Shown piece after piece: positions 52,067 through 62,697 of a DNA stretch of 64,000 nt. The notes below the pieces were generated by a model that was given only the letters and a program-made list of their open reading frames with translations, did no database searches and was not told the DNA's origin. This DNA comes from Eutreptiella sp. 'Long Island Sound 2002' (taxonomy: Eukaryota > Euglenozoa > Euglenophyceae > Eutreptiales > Eutreptiaceae). The translations under genes were made by a program, and so were the position numbers. The stretch lies in the NCBI GenBank assembly GCA_964036045.1, contig OZ038378.1:146409767-146473766 (forward strand), read 5' to 3'. The first letter of the stretch is position 1, and the number at the start of each line of letters is the position of its first letter.

Positions 52067-52203
52067 AGGGAAGGTAGCTTGCATTTGTCTTCAGCTGGGG
52101 TAGTTTGGGTGACCTAAGTTTAGGGGCGTTTGGAAGGGGTGTGCCTGGGGGCTCTTCGGGGGCAACCTAGTCTCAAAGTAGCGCACAATGCAAGGATGCC
52201 CCC
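52067..52203 (-). repeat. fragment of the 16-19 kb G5...C5 element family
   Basis: On the minus strand it reads GGGGGCATCCTTGCA, then the AGAGCCCCCAGGCACACCCCTT and GACCCAAACT.CCCCAGCT words of the element start. The other end is missing, so the copy is truncated. Confidence 0.65.
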
Positions 52204-55200
52204 AGACCCTCAACCTAGAGTGCCGCCAAACCTGTTGCCAAGGTGGCAGTTAAGCCTGCAGCCAAGCTTGCGGCTGGCGAGCCCATTCCACTGGCCCGTG
52301 TTGAGCATGTGCAGCTCCACAAAGTCATTTACGCGCGCCGGAAGAAGTGGCGCACAGTGCCTGCCTCTCAGTGGAGTGCATCCCAACAGGCGGTTTCCGG
52401 GTCATTTTGTGGATCATATGCCCTCGTGTTTGCACGTCTTGCTTCGTGTCACAGGTCCGTTGTGTTCCCCCAGGGGGGGGGGGGGGGGCACAGGGGAACC
52501 GTCAATTTGGCTATGTTCCCCTGGGGATGTGGGGATACTGTCGCGCGCAGGCGGGTACTGATCAAAGGGGGGTGGGGGTAGTGTGGGTTGGTGACCGGAT
52601 GCGGCCAGTGCTTCCAACAGTGAATTTCACGGCCAATTCATCTCCTGAATCGGCAATATGCCCTTTGGGTGGGGTACTCACCAACTCCAATCTGCACTTT
52701 TCAGAATGCAGTCTTGCCTCTGGGGGAATATTTGACATGGTGCATGCGCAGTGCAGAAATCGAAGTGCAGCAGACCCCAAGCAGCCATCATTGCCAATGG
52801 TTTTGGGCAGTGCACCCTACTCTTAAACTTTTTCAACACCATTTGAAACTACTAGAGCCGATGGGGGCTCCAAAGGTAGTGTCGTATGGTTTCTACCAAT
52901 GACAACACTTCATGTAGCCACACTACTCCTCTGTGCTTGGAGAGCCCCACACAACAGGGGTCATGTAGCCAAGTTGCTTCTCTCTACCCTGGAGACCCTG
53001 ATGGAGCCTTTTTTCATGCATGGGGTGTGCTTGCGGTGCAGGCACCCTCCCCTGTAGCAGGCGCTAGCAGGGCTGAACACATGAGGCTTGTTGGGTCACA
53101 AATGATTTTCTGAAATGGGTTTTTCAATATGCTGGCCGGACATCACCCACTCAAAGCTTTAAAAGATGGCAAAAACGCTTGTGGGGGCAACTGCGTTATG
53201 AAACTGGGGGGTCTACAATTTGCATCACAATTTTTGGCCAATTGTCATTTGGGTGTGCGGTATTGGTTTGGTGGGACCAGTTGGTGGGATCAGAAAAGGT
53301 GTGTCTGCAGCAGCTGATTGCCATCTATGCACAACTTCATGTCCTCAATAGAAGAGTGTGTGCACGTCGACAAATGTCACAATGTTGCGGTACGCATGGC
53401 ACATTGAATTGAGAATGTGTGCCGTGACAAAGTATGTATAAAGCCACGCTGTGGGTGCGGGAAGCCATAATGAGACATAATCTATCTGAGCGTCCTGTTT
53501 GCATATAATTGTTTATTTTTTCACTGCAAAATGATCCTAGAGTTCAAAAAGTAGTCCAACACATTCTCAGCAAAAGAAAGCAAAGCAAGTTATCAAAGAG
53601 ATCAAGATGAATGATTAGTTCACAATGCCGTAAACATTAGTAAACCAATAAGGGCTGGATATATGAACAAATGCCATAGATAGACAACGATTATATCAAT
53701 ATTGACTGTGCAAGAACGTTTCCAGCTACGGCAGTATGTCATGAGAAGTGAAATGTTCATCTTGATGTGCATTCGTTTGGTGAGAAATATAGTGTCTAGT
53801 CACACAAGACCTTCCATGTTGAGGGCGTGGCAAGGAAGTGCGTGCTAGTGACCTCACATTTACACCAGAACTAAATAACAATATTTAATGAAGTTTAGAG
53901 ATACCTAGGTTCTTGGGTAGGTGACCACTAGGTAGCATCTGCATATTGCACAAGGAAAGTGTCTCCTTTATTTCCTTAGATACCTTTTACATGCATGTTG
54001 ATGCCTGTTTTCATGTCGGAGGTACATGTAAAGTTCATGTTATTTGCATCATCACAGTTACTTAGTTTATCAGAACCCTAAAGCATTAATACAAATGAGG
54101 GTAAAGATTTGAATAGAACGTAGATTGGACTTTTCGCACTCAGAATGCTTCCCAATCATACTGAAGAGACCTTAGCCTAGTCAATGGGCCCTCAAAAGAC
54201 CTAGTAGCTGCTGTTTCTAACTTGTCCCTGATGGACTAGGTAATCACCAGTTAATCAACCTAGTGCGCCAAAAGAAAAAAGCACAAAAACCCATTGCAAT
54301 GTTGACATCTCATCGTTCAATGATAGCTTTGAAAATGCACTGCTGGTACTACGTTTACAGCATATTGGTAAATGCATGGATAAAAACAAGAAAACACGTG
54401 GAAAATTTCTTGAAGAATAGTAGTCACGACCAACTACACGTCGTTGACCAGTCTAAACATAAGTTGTCAACAACTATGGTAGAGTCAATGGCGCGATCAG
54501 CCATCACTACATATAGAGCGGTTCGATAAATGTCGGAACCAAAGACCATATCGAAAAAATACACCTTGCAAGTCTACAAAATGAAAACAAAAAAGAACAA
54601 TTGATCCTGAAGGTGCAAATGTTAAAGATTCGCGAAAATGTTTACGATCTAATAGTCAAAACGGCAACCTACAGGCAAAAGATAAGGTACATCCAATGAC
54701 GTAGAAAAGCGAACAAAAAACAACCCATGGGGAGGAGAGCAACTGGCAGGAGGGCAGGGGAACAGGCACAGGTGCGCCTGCTCACAGACATGGGTTTCAC
54801 CCTGGCAAGGTGGGGTGACAGGCTCGGATCCTAGAGTTGACCTTAGCCAACCAAGCGGCCTGACAAGAAAAATTACGACTTCTTGACCAGAAAGCCACAA
54901 CACCAAAAAACAGAAAGAAAGGATATGTCTCCTTTTGTTGTCCATAGGCCTATGTACAGAGGTCAGGGGGCGGGAAGGTGGGCTGACGTGAGTTCTGGCG
55001 CCCTGCCTTCCGGTCATGTCCCTTGCCTATCCTGCCAGAACAAAAGGAGGGCGCATCCCTGCTGGCTTGTGAGGGAGATCTCCTCCTGGTGACACATTAC
55101 CCCCAGTTGACGACTGCAGGGTGTGGGGCAGAAAACAACAATCCCTGCCCGATGGTACGTTGGGGATCACCCCAATCAATCAGACAGTGGTGTTTGTTTT

Positions 55201-55574
55201 TCGGAGTTTTTTTTTTGTATTTTTGATAAGTTTTGGTGCCCCATTTCAGTGGTGGAGCACGAGGTTTATGGCAGTGAGGCAGCGTCGCCTTTGTGATGGG
55301 GCCAAGGGATCGAAGCATCCGTCCACCGCATGTCTGGGCCAGTTGCGCTGTCCACGTGTGATTTCCACGTACCTTCCATCAGATCTGCTCAGCGGACCAT
55401 TTTGGCCAAAGCCTAGATGCCAGCAGCCCGGCATCATGTGCCTGCCTCACCTGATACACCCAAGCTCTGAGGATGCAGCATCAAGATGGCACAAAGCGCT
55501 CCCCCCCCTCCCCCTTCCTCCCTCGCTGAACCCCTCAGCCCGGCACCCCAGGTCCTGACCCAATGGGAAAAATA
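52204..55574. other. gene-free stretch including an AT-rich island
   Basis: No gene is supported. 53410-54720 is clearly richer in A/T than anything else in the window, has no C/G runs, and holds one 88-codon frame (54263-54529) without a known domain. 55100-55560 leads up to the glycosyltransferase gene. Confidence 0.5.
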
Positions 55575-55790
55575 ATGACCGTGTCACCAGCCATGTCAAC
55601 CGCGTCACCAACCGCGTCAACCGTATCAAGTGTGCCACGACCGGTGTCATCCGTGTCATGCGTGTCATGCGTGTCAACCGTGCCAACCGCATCACCAACC
55701 CAGTCACCAACCGCGTCAACCGTATCAAGTGTGTCGCGACCGGTGTCATCCGTGTCAACCGTGCCAACCGTGTCACGACCCGGTGGGTAT
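55575..55790 (+). repeat. minisatellite of 9-base CCGYGTCA-type units
   Basis: Some twenty imperfect units of ACCGTGTCA/ACCGCGTCA, with larger 60-75-base duplications. The array lies just upstream of the glycosyltransferase start and, if translated, would give a Val/Ser/Thr-rich leader. I take it as untranslated. Confidence 0.8.
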
Positions 55791-55877
55791 GTTTGCATGC
55801 GACCTGTCAATTCCTCGTCTCCTCATTCCGCCCTTTCCGTGCTCAATACAGAGAAGTGCTCCTGCCCTGCACACACC

Positions 55878-57527
55878 ATGGGGTTGATGAAACATGGGAT
55901 GGTCGGCGCGATTCTCGTGGCCGTCTTTGCAATCAGCTTCAACACGATCATTCAGCGCCTCATCCGCAACATGACCCTCCCCGACGTGCCCGAGATGGTG
56001 CCGCCAGCATATCCTCCGTGCACTGACGAGGAGCTGGTTGACAAGGTGACCCTTGTTGTCACCGTCAAGGACACCTGCGGTCAGAGCAAGGACATCATCG
56101 AGAGGCTGGCAGACCTGTACCCGGCGGACATGAGGTTCATCTACGCGTACCCCGACATCCGGGGCTGTCGCGACATCGCGGTCGAGGAGTTCAGTACGAA
56201 GCTGTTCAACAACGTCACCATCGTGAAGATCGGCCGGGGCGACGCCCCAATCGTTGGCTTCCTGAAGGCGCAGCCCCACATCCGGACCGAGTACGCCGTG
56301 CTCATGCACAACGACGCCTACCCCATGGACCATCAGTTCGTGTGCGAGCTGTACCGCGCCCTCGAGGCCCACCCCAGGTACCCCATCGCCGCCCCCCAGA
56401 TCTACGAGGTCGGGGACTCCGGGATCTACGTCCCCCACGGCCACCACGAGAACCTGCACGTGCGCCCCACGTCCAGCGGCACGGGGCACCGCATCGACTA
56501 CGACCTCAGCCTCGACCTCCTGACGATGCGCACCCCCTCCGACTTCCGCTCGGCCGAGGGCCCGCAGGTGGACTTCCTCGAGGACCACGCCTTCTTCGCC
56601 CGCACCGCCGGCTTCGAGAAGCTGCTCGACAGCGGCGGGTCGTTCACGATGGAGTACATGGACATGATCCTGAACATGCGCTCGCGCAACACCTCCGCGT
56701 GGTACGTCCCGACGGCGCGCTGCGCCTTCGACGTCCAGCTCGACAAGATCGTGTGGCAGGACCTGCCGTACTTCGCGTACAAGCGCAGCGAGCAGATCGG
56801 GGACCAGGTGCGGCGGTACCTGACCAACAAGTGGAGCATCGAGTTCCCGAACACCGGGATCTGGAACTACGTCCGCTACGTCTACCTGTCGAACATCATC
56901 CTGAGCGCCGAGATGCTGCCCGCGACGTGGGAGGACCAGGCGGCGCTGTTCTACACGTGGTTCGAGAGCCTGGGGTTCAACCGCTACAACGGCGAGCTGC
57001 TCCCCGACTTCATCGAGGCGCCGCGGCCTGGGGTGGTCAACGTCTCGCGGCTGGTCGGGGGCGGCCTTCCCGCGGACGTGCCCAGGGACCGGGTGCCACC
57101 GTCGGCCGCCACCGACTTCCTGCCGTTCCAGTCCAAGAAGTCGATGTTCGTGCCGGAGATCGCCTTCAAGGACCCCCACAGCGCGCTCGGGGTCCGCACG
57201 CAGTCCTGCGACGCGGCGGACCCGTCGTCCTGGGAATCCTGTGGGCTCGTGGTCGAGGACGAGGGCGAGTGCCGGTGCTGGAACTACGTCGTCCCGTACA
57301 ACTTGGAGTGGGCGCAGGGCATCACGCGGTTCTTGGACGTCCTCAAGATTCCCTCGCGGGCGTTCATGTACGCGCAGATGCGCTACTTCCCCCGGAAGAT
57401 CGACAAGAAAAGCGTGGACGTCATGTGCGACGGCCACCAGAGGGACTGCAGCCTTGAGGCGGAGTTCACGCGCTCGTCGCGGATCCTTAAGTGGTCGTGG
57501 TTTGGGCAGCCTGTCTGGCAGGTTTGA
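55878..57527 (+). CDS. type II membrane GT-A glycosyltransferase
   Basis: A 549-residue single-exon protein, markedly GC-rich in third positions compared with its flanks. Residues about 6-25 (GAILVAVFAISFNTIIQ) form a signal anchor, giving a Golgi-type type II topology. A GT2/GT-A fold follows: KVTLVVTVKDTC at the first strand, a nucleotide-binding strand with ENI-type acids, and MHNDAYPM (N145, D146) in place of a canonical DxD. EDHAFFAR (E235, D236) gives the likely catalytic acid block. The lumenal C-terminal third has paired cysteines (CRCWNY, CDGHQRDC). The ATG at 55878 is chosen because it places the anchor at the N-terminus; the frame is open further upstream only through the minisatellite. 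Substrate and linkage are unknown. TGA stop. Confidence 0.78.
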   Translation: MGLMKHGMVGAILVAVFAISFNTIIQRLIRNMTLPDVPEMVPPAYPPCTDEELVDKVTLVVTVKDTCGQSKDIIERLADLYPADMRFIYAYPDIRGCRDIAVEEFSTKLFNNVTIVKIGRGDAPIVGFLKAQPHIRTEYAVLMHNDAYPMDHQFVCELYRALEAHPRYPIAAPQIYEVGDSGIYVPHGHHENLHVRPTSSGTGHRIDYDLSLDLLTMRTPSDFRSAEGPQVDFLEDHAFFARTAGFEKLLDSGGSFTMEYMDMILNMRSRNTSAWYVPTARCAFDVQLDKIVWQDLPYFAYKRSEQIGDQVRRYLTNKWSIEFPNTGIWNYVRYVYLSNIILSAEMLPATWEDQAALFYTWFESLGFNRYNGELLPDFIEAPRPGVVNVSRLVGGGLPADVPRDRVPPSAATDFLPFQSKKSMFVPEIAFKDPHSALGVRTQSCDAADPSSWESCGLVVEDEGECRCWNYVVPYNLEWAQGITRFLDVLKIPSRAFMYAQMRYFPRKIDKKSVDVMCDGHQRDCSLEAEFTRSSRILKWSWFGQPVWQV

Positions 57528-59835
57528 CCCTCTTCTACGTATGCCACCAGCGCCTGGAACTGAGCTTCGGTCAGACTCAACCTCGTGCCACTCAATAAGA
57601 TCCGCGCCTGTCATACTCAAACCCCAGTAAGAACCTGCTGAGTGCCGGGCCCGGCTCAGTAGGAGTCTCATTCTGATCACCCCTGAACAGGCGGACGTTT
57701 GTGGCAAGTCGACCCTCTGACCAGCGAAACATGGCGCTGCGATCAGCCTCCATTTCCATGGGCTGCCCGCAGTGCCCTTCCCATCCTTCAATTTTGTAGT
57801 GGAAGGCACCCACGTGCATTGTGTCAGCGTGTAGCCGCCCCACCAGCCGGGGGCTGAACCATGGCCCACGCGCATAATCATATGCTCAGTGGCAGTCACC
57901 GTGTACAACTTTTTGTACAAGGAAGCGTGGGTCTGTTCACCGCAAGCTGCAGTCGGTGCACTGCAAATTGCCGGGGGTTTGCCACAGCTGGCAGGCGGTT
58001 GGCTGGACGTCAGTTCGCTGACCAAAGGCGGCAGTCGGACCACCGCAAGCTGCCGTCAGCTGGTTGCAGGCGGCGCTTGGCTGGCCACCAGTTGCTTGTG
58101 TTGCAGCCCCACCATGCGTCAAGATTGCGCGCTGCCTGACTCGCACACGGGTTTGCAACTTCGCTACATCATTGTCTATTCACATGCTTTTATACGTGCA
58201 CATTACATGGGGCGCATTTTGCATTGGTGCTCATGAAACACCGGCAGATGTCAATGGCAACGTCTTCCTTAGAATACCGTGGGGTTCTGCCTCAACTTCA
58301 CGGCAGGCTGAAGAGGGGGAGAGGTGCAACAGCACCCCCCTGTGTTCCTGGGGTTGCATGCCCCGGCTGCTGGGGAAGGGTGGCAGCAAAATTGCTGCAA
58401 GCACCATCAACACAGCGTGCTTGGGCGTGTCGCCTGTTTGGGATCGCAGGGGCGTGGCCACGATTTCTTCTCTTGTTGCTTCCATTATCTACCTCTTTGG
58501 ATTTTGGTCTCCCTTCATGGCATCGGAGCCGCATTGCACTGATGCCAGGGGGTATTTCACAATCTCCTCCACCCTTCGGCTCGGACTACGGTCACACTGA
58601 GGGGCGGGCGACACTGTGCTCTTCCAAGCGATTATTTCATGGGAGGGATTTTTGAGAGCTCACCTCGACACTTGGTGTGCCTGTCCCCATCCCCGTGTGT
58701 CCACCGCAGTGAACACCAGGTGTTCGAATCGTAGCAGTTTGGTGCCCAGTGCAAATCCCGGCAGGACATTGCCTGGGTCCTGAGTATGCTTTGTCCCGCG
58801 ACCATAAGGCGTCGGTACCGCTTGTGCATTTTGTTGTTCAGGGGACACATGGGGCAGGGGTTGCAGAATCACAAAGCAGTGCTGCCAAAGCATGCGCACG
58901 CGCGCTTTGTTGACGCGCCCACTGCCAGTGGATTCTCTCCTCGGCAGCGATATTTCGTATTTCTTATCGAGATGATTGATGATGGCGATGATGGTTAGTG
59001 CAGGTCTCATTGAGCCAGGGTGTGTGTGTGTGTGTGTGCGTGTGTGCACTGTGCGCCTGATCCCGGTCTGGTCCGACCACTCGGGGACTGTAAGTCAGCG
59101 CAGTGCAACCTCTGATCCATTTTCCCATCAAGCACTGGACACTGGGACACTCACAGTGGCCTACCCATCCTGTGTGCCTTTTTTCTAACTGCATGGCTGT
59201 TTGGGTTGGGGTTCTGCATTTCCATGGTTATGATCCCCCTCTGTAATGCATGTGTGTGTTTGTGCAGCGCTCCTGGAGATGGCTTTTGCACAGGTAAGTG
59301 GTGTAAGGCCACCCAACACCCTGGCCAACATGCTACCCAACACCACACCTGACATGTAGGACAGCCCAATATGACAACATGCCAGGGTTCGAAATGTATC
59401 TTCTCATATCCGGTGATCGATGCTGGATTGATTCTAGATGTACAACAAGTCCATTGGGCATGCTCCAAGCCCCAAACCAAAACAATTTGAATCAAGCGAA
59501 TGTTTGCAAGAAAAAAAGCTGATGTGGCCGGGGGAAAACCCACCTGATTGATACCGGCTTGACAAGTCCCTCCCCACTAAGTTTCGAAAAAAAATGTTGA
59601 TCGATTTTGATATCATATGGGTTTGCACCATTGGGGATCTTCACGCATCCGGTACAAAATGATGAACAATCAATAATTGCTGAAATAGGTGAGTCTCACG
59701 AAACAATTCGGAAAAACCATTTACTTTTCCCAAAAGAGTTTCCCAACCTCTACCTGGGACCTCAGCCGCAGAACAGGTCCAACATCATACTTCATCTGAT
59801 TGCAACTCGCCGTTTTTAAGATAAATCCACCATAT
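57528..59835. other. gene-free stretch
   Basis: No gene supported. About 57940-58120 has degenerate GCAAGCTGC.GTCGG repeats. A (TG)n tract lies at 59021-59045. Confidence 0.5.
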
Positions 59836-60056
59836 GGGTGCGCACCGTGCGCTGTGCAAAAAGTCGGCTGTTTTTCACCACCGGGAGTCTGATGCTTGCC
59901 ACGGGTCCCAGGGTCCTGAATTCTGCACCCCATGCTGTTTTGAATGGATCATGCATGCTTCTGTAGGTGGGTGCTTTTCAGGGGTGTTCCCGAGATAAAC
60001 ACCGTAATAATTGGTGCTGTGCCCGCGCTGTGCCCGCGCTGTGCGAAAACGCCCCC
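59836..60056 (+). mobile_element. small G/C-ended element with TAT target duplication, copy 2
   Basis: 221 bases from GGGTGCGCACCG to AACGCCCCC, flanked by TAT on both sides. It matches 51167-51469 but lacks about 80 internal bases. CTGTGCCCGCG repeats lie at its right end. Confidence 0.75.
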
Positions 60057-61890
60057 TATGGCACACCATGAGCCACTGGTGTCGCACAATCGGAAGTGAA
60101 AAGAGTGCTTAATGAAAGCACAGAAGTCTAGCAGCACAGGACTCTTAGCACGGACACCAGACACACACAAGACACCGTCCAAGCCTGTTTTGCCTCTCAC
60201 GAATGATCAATGTCCAATTGTATTGAAATTTGTTCAGCCTTCTTCTTTTGTCAGCGCTATGTTGTGGAAAGAACACAGACACGTGTTTGGTAATTGCAGA
60301 GAAATAGTCGCTGGGAAGTCTGAGGTGCACCGATGGAGCGGCCTCCAAACCCTGGGTGTTGGCAAGGAATTCTGGTGATCAGTCAGGTTTTGGAAACGTT
60401 GAGTTTTCAACAAATACTTTGATACTCAAATATCCCTTCAAGCTAAGGCATTCGTACATTATTGGCCCTTAAATCTGGCAGATTTACCTGCATGCCCGGA
60501 CCAAGGCAGCCATGTCATACCACCGGACCACACCATGCCGTACCATTCCATCTGCAGGAGTTACTGGCTGCCATGCCCGAGTGGGGGCTTCCCCTCCACC
60601 GAACACGAACCCGTGGGTCGCAGGGCTGCCTGGGATTTTCAACTGCGTAATGGAAGACCTGGAAGCATAGGGATGCTGGCCAACTAGGATCTTGGGTAAA
60701 GGCAACTGCAGCGATAAGCAAAATTAGCACCGACGACGAGAGTTGGCCAGTGTTGACGTCAGGGGGTATGGGGCGGCTGCAGCAAGCGGACAAGCAATGC
60801 ATCAACCAAGCAGCACTGCAGCAACAAGCAACCCCAGAGTGGCAAGTTGAACGAACCCGTTTGTACCTGGTATGTACTACCCTGTTTACTTCCATGCACA
60901 CGTGAGGCACGCAACAGTACACCACAGACCAAGGATTTCCACTTGTACTGGCAAGTATTGCATCTGTGTCCCCATATCCCTCATCATATGTACGCTTGTT
61001 TTGTTCACCTGTGCACCTGTACATCTACCCATGGTATTCCCCACACCCACGTGTGTCATGCCATACCCAGCCCTTATACAACGAGTAAATGTCCCCCATA
61101 CACATCCATATGTATGGGGCCCGATGTGTAAACAGGCCATATTACTCAGCCCCCCAGTATTCCCAAGCCCATACCACCGTAGGCTGATGGGAGCCCCAAG
61201 CTACATGGTCACCTTGGTGCACCTGTTTCCATGTGGCCAGATAGCAAGCACACTGGACCCTTATACCACCCGATACTGCCTGATGATACCACAAGATAGA
61301 TCCATTGTCATGCTGCCGACTGAAGTTGCCGGTCGCCATGATGGGATTGGGGTTGCCCACCCAGCTGTGTAGCGGATGTTTTTGTCTTCACTGGACACCC
61401 CCTTCCTTTCCCACCCCTTGCTCACCCCCGCTCCACCCCCGACCTAACGGGGCCTTCCCCCGGGCCGGGGGGTGCAGGGAGTTGCCCCACAGAGCTTGGT
61501 CACGGTTACCTTCTCTTGCCCCAGGTGGGCAACAGCACATAAAATCCGCCTGCAATGTGTTGTGCGCGTGAGTGACAGGCACGGACACGGACAGGGACAG
61601 AGATGGGGACGGGGACAGGGAAGGGACACCATGGTATCGTCCCACAATACTGGCAGACACACAAAAACATGTCAGATCGTGTCAGATCCGGTACCACAGT
61701 CATTTGTGGGATCATCGTAGCACTGGACAGCTCTGAGCCTTGGTTCCGAAGGGTTACCTTGAGTAATGCGAAGTGAGCAGGCTACGCCAGCTCATCTTGG
61801 TCTGAGCAAAAAAAAAATACTGGCAGACACACAAAAAAGGGGTAGCAAAATTTTTGCTTATTTTTTCAAACCAACCCACACCGACGAAAA
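60057..61890. other. gene-free stretch upstream of the decarboxylase
   Basis: No gene supported. GGACACGGACAGGGACAG-type short repeats lie at 61578-61625, and the word ATACTGGCAGACACACAAAAA occurs at about 61645 and again, in part, at about 61819. Confidence 0.45.
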
Positions 61891-62007
61891 ATGGTCTCCA
61901 GCAGGTGCGCTTGCAAATCACGGGGAATAAACTCAGACAACACCTCGCTCTCTGCAGTTCCGCTCCCAGATGTAGTTTGTGGCCCGTGGCCCCTTTTTTT
62001 TTTGCTG

Positions 62008-62697
62008 ATGGGGCACCCAAACACCTTCACATTCCTTGTTTTGCTGTTCCATCTTCTGCATGGCCCCGGCCTTGGCGCCCATGCCGGTGACCCGGTCATA
62101 GGCCGTGTCCTGGGATCACACATCCTCGTTGACCTCACCAGTGTCGCCAACACCACCCTCCTGAACAGTGCACCTGCTCTGGAGGACCTCTTCCGCTCAG
62201 CTGTTGACGCCGGGAACTTGACCCTGATCTCTGACGGCATCCGGTTCCACCAGTTCCATCCCATTGGGATCACGGGGGTGGTCCTTCTGGCGGAGTCGCA
62301 CATGAGCATCCACACCTGGCCCGAGCATGGCTCTGCAACCCTTGACATCTTCACGTGCGGTGATCACGCTTACCCTGAACTGGCAGTGGATGCGTTGCTG
62401 GCGGGGCTCCAGCCGCGCTACAAAACAATCACTCGACTTGCAAGGACCAATGGCTATGCTGGCTGGCTGGGGGTGCAGGCCCTCTGGGTGGTGTACGACG
62501 TGCTGCACTGCGTTGTGGAAGCGTTCGCTGTGGACACCGGCGGCCACATGTGCGGAATTGTTGTTTCAGGCTGGGGAATGGTGGTCGTTATGGTTGTGGG
62601 ATTGCTGCTGCTTGGAACGATGGGCGCTGCCCTCTGCGTGCGTCGGGGCCGGAGGGAGCAATTGGCGGCAGAGGCACACAAGCCCAAAGGTCAGTAA
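62008..62697 (+). CDS. membrane-anchored prokaryotic-type S-adenosylmethionine decarboxylase
   Basis: AdoMet decarboxylase makes decarboxylated AdoMet, the aminopropyl donor for spermidine and longer polyamines. This protein is of the small bacterial/archaeal (SpeH/SpeD) type: LGSHILVDL opens the domain. The self-cleavage site is AE|SHMSIHTWPEHG (E96/S97, Ser becoming the pyruvoyl group), with H102 and C117 (FTCG) at the +5 and +20 spacing of the family. Unusually, the 229-residue protein has a hydrophobic N-terminus (TFTFLVLLFHLLHG) that reads as a signal peptide, and a C-terminal membrane segment at about 180-200 (VVVMVVGLLLLGTMGAAL) followed by RRGRR. I choose ATG 62008 because it starts the signal peptide; ATG 61891 is in frame and would add 39 residues. 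The C-terminal half after residue ~150 is not part of the standard enzyme. TAA stop. Confidence 0.82.
   Translation: MGHPNTFTFLVLLFHLLHGPGLGAHAGDPVIGRVLGSHILVDLTSVANTTLLNSAPALEDLFRSAVDAGNLTLISDGIRFHQFHPIGITGVVLLAESHMSIHTWPEHGSATLDIFTCGDHAYPELAVDALLAGLQPRYKTITRLARTNGYAGWLGVQALWVVYDVLHCVVEAFAVDTGGHMCGIVVSGWGMVVVMVVGLLLLGTMGAALCVRRGRREQLAAEAHKPKGQ

Noticed and set aside
56342-57457. 371-codon plus-strand frame rich in Arg, Pro and Gly
   Set aside because: Out-of-frame shadow of the same GC-rich glycosyltransferase gene.
55773-58043. 756-codon minus-strand open frame
   Set aside because: It is fully antisense to the glycosyltransferase gene and exists because of the high third-position GC there. 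Its translation is low in complexity and has no domain.
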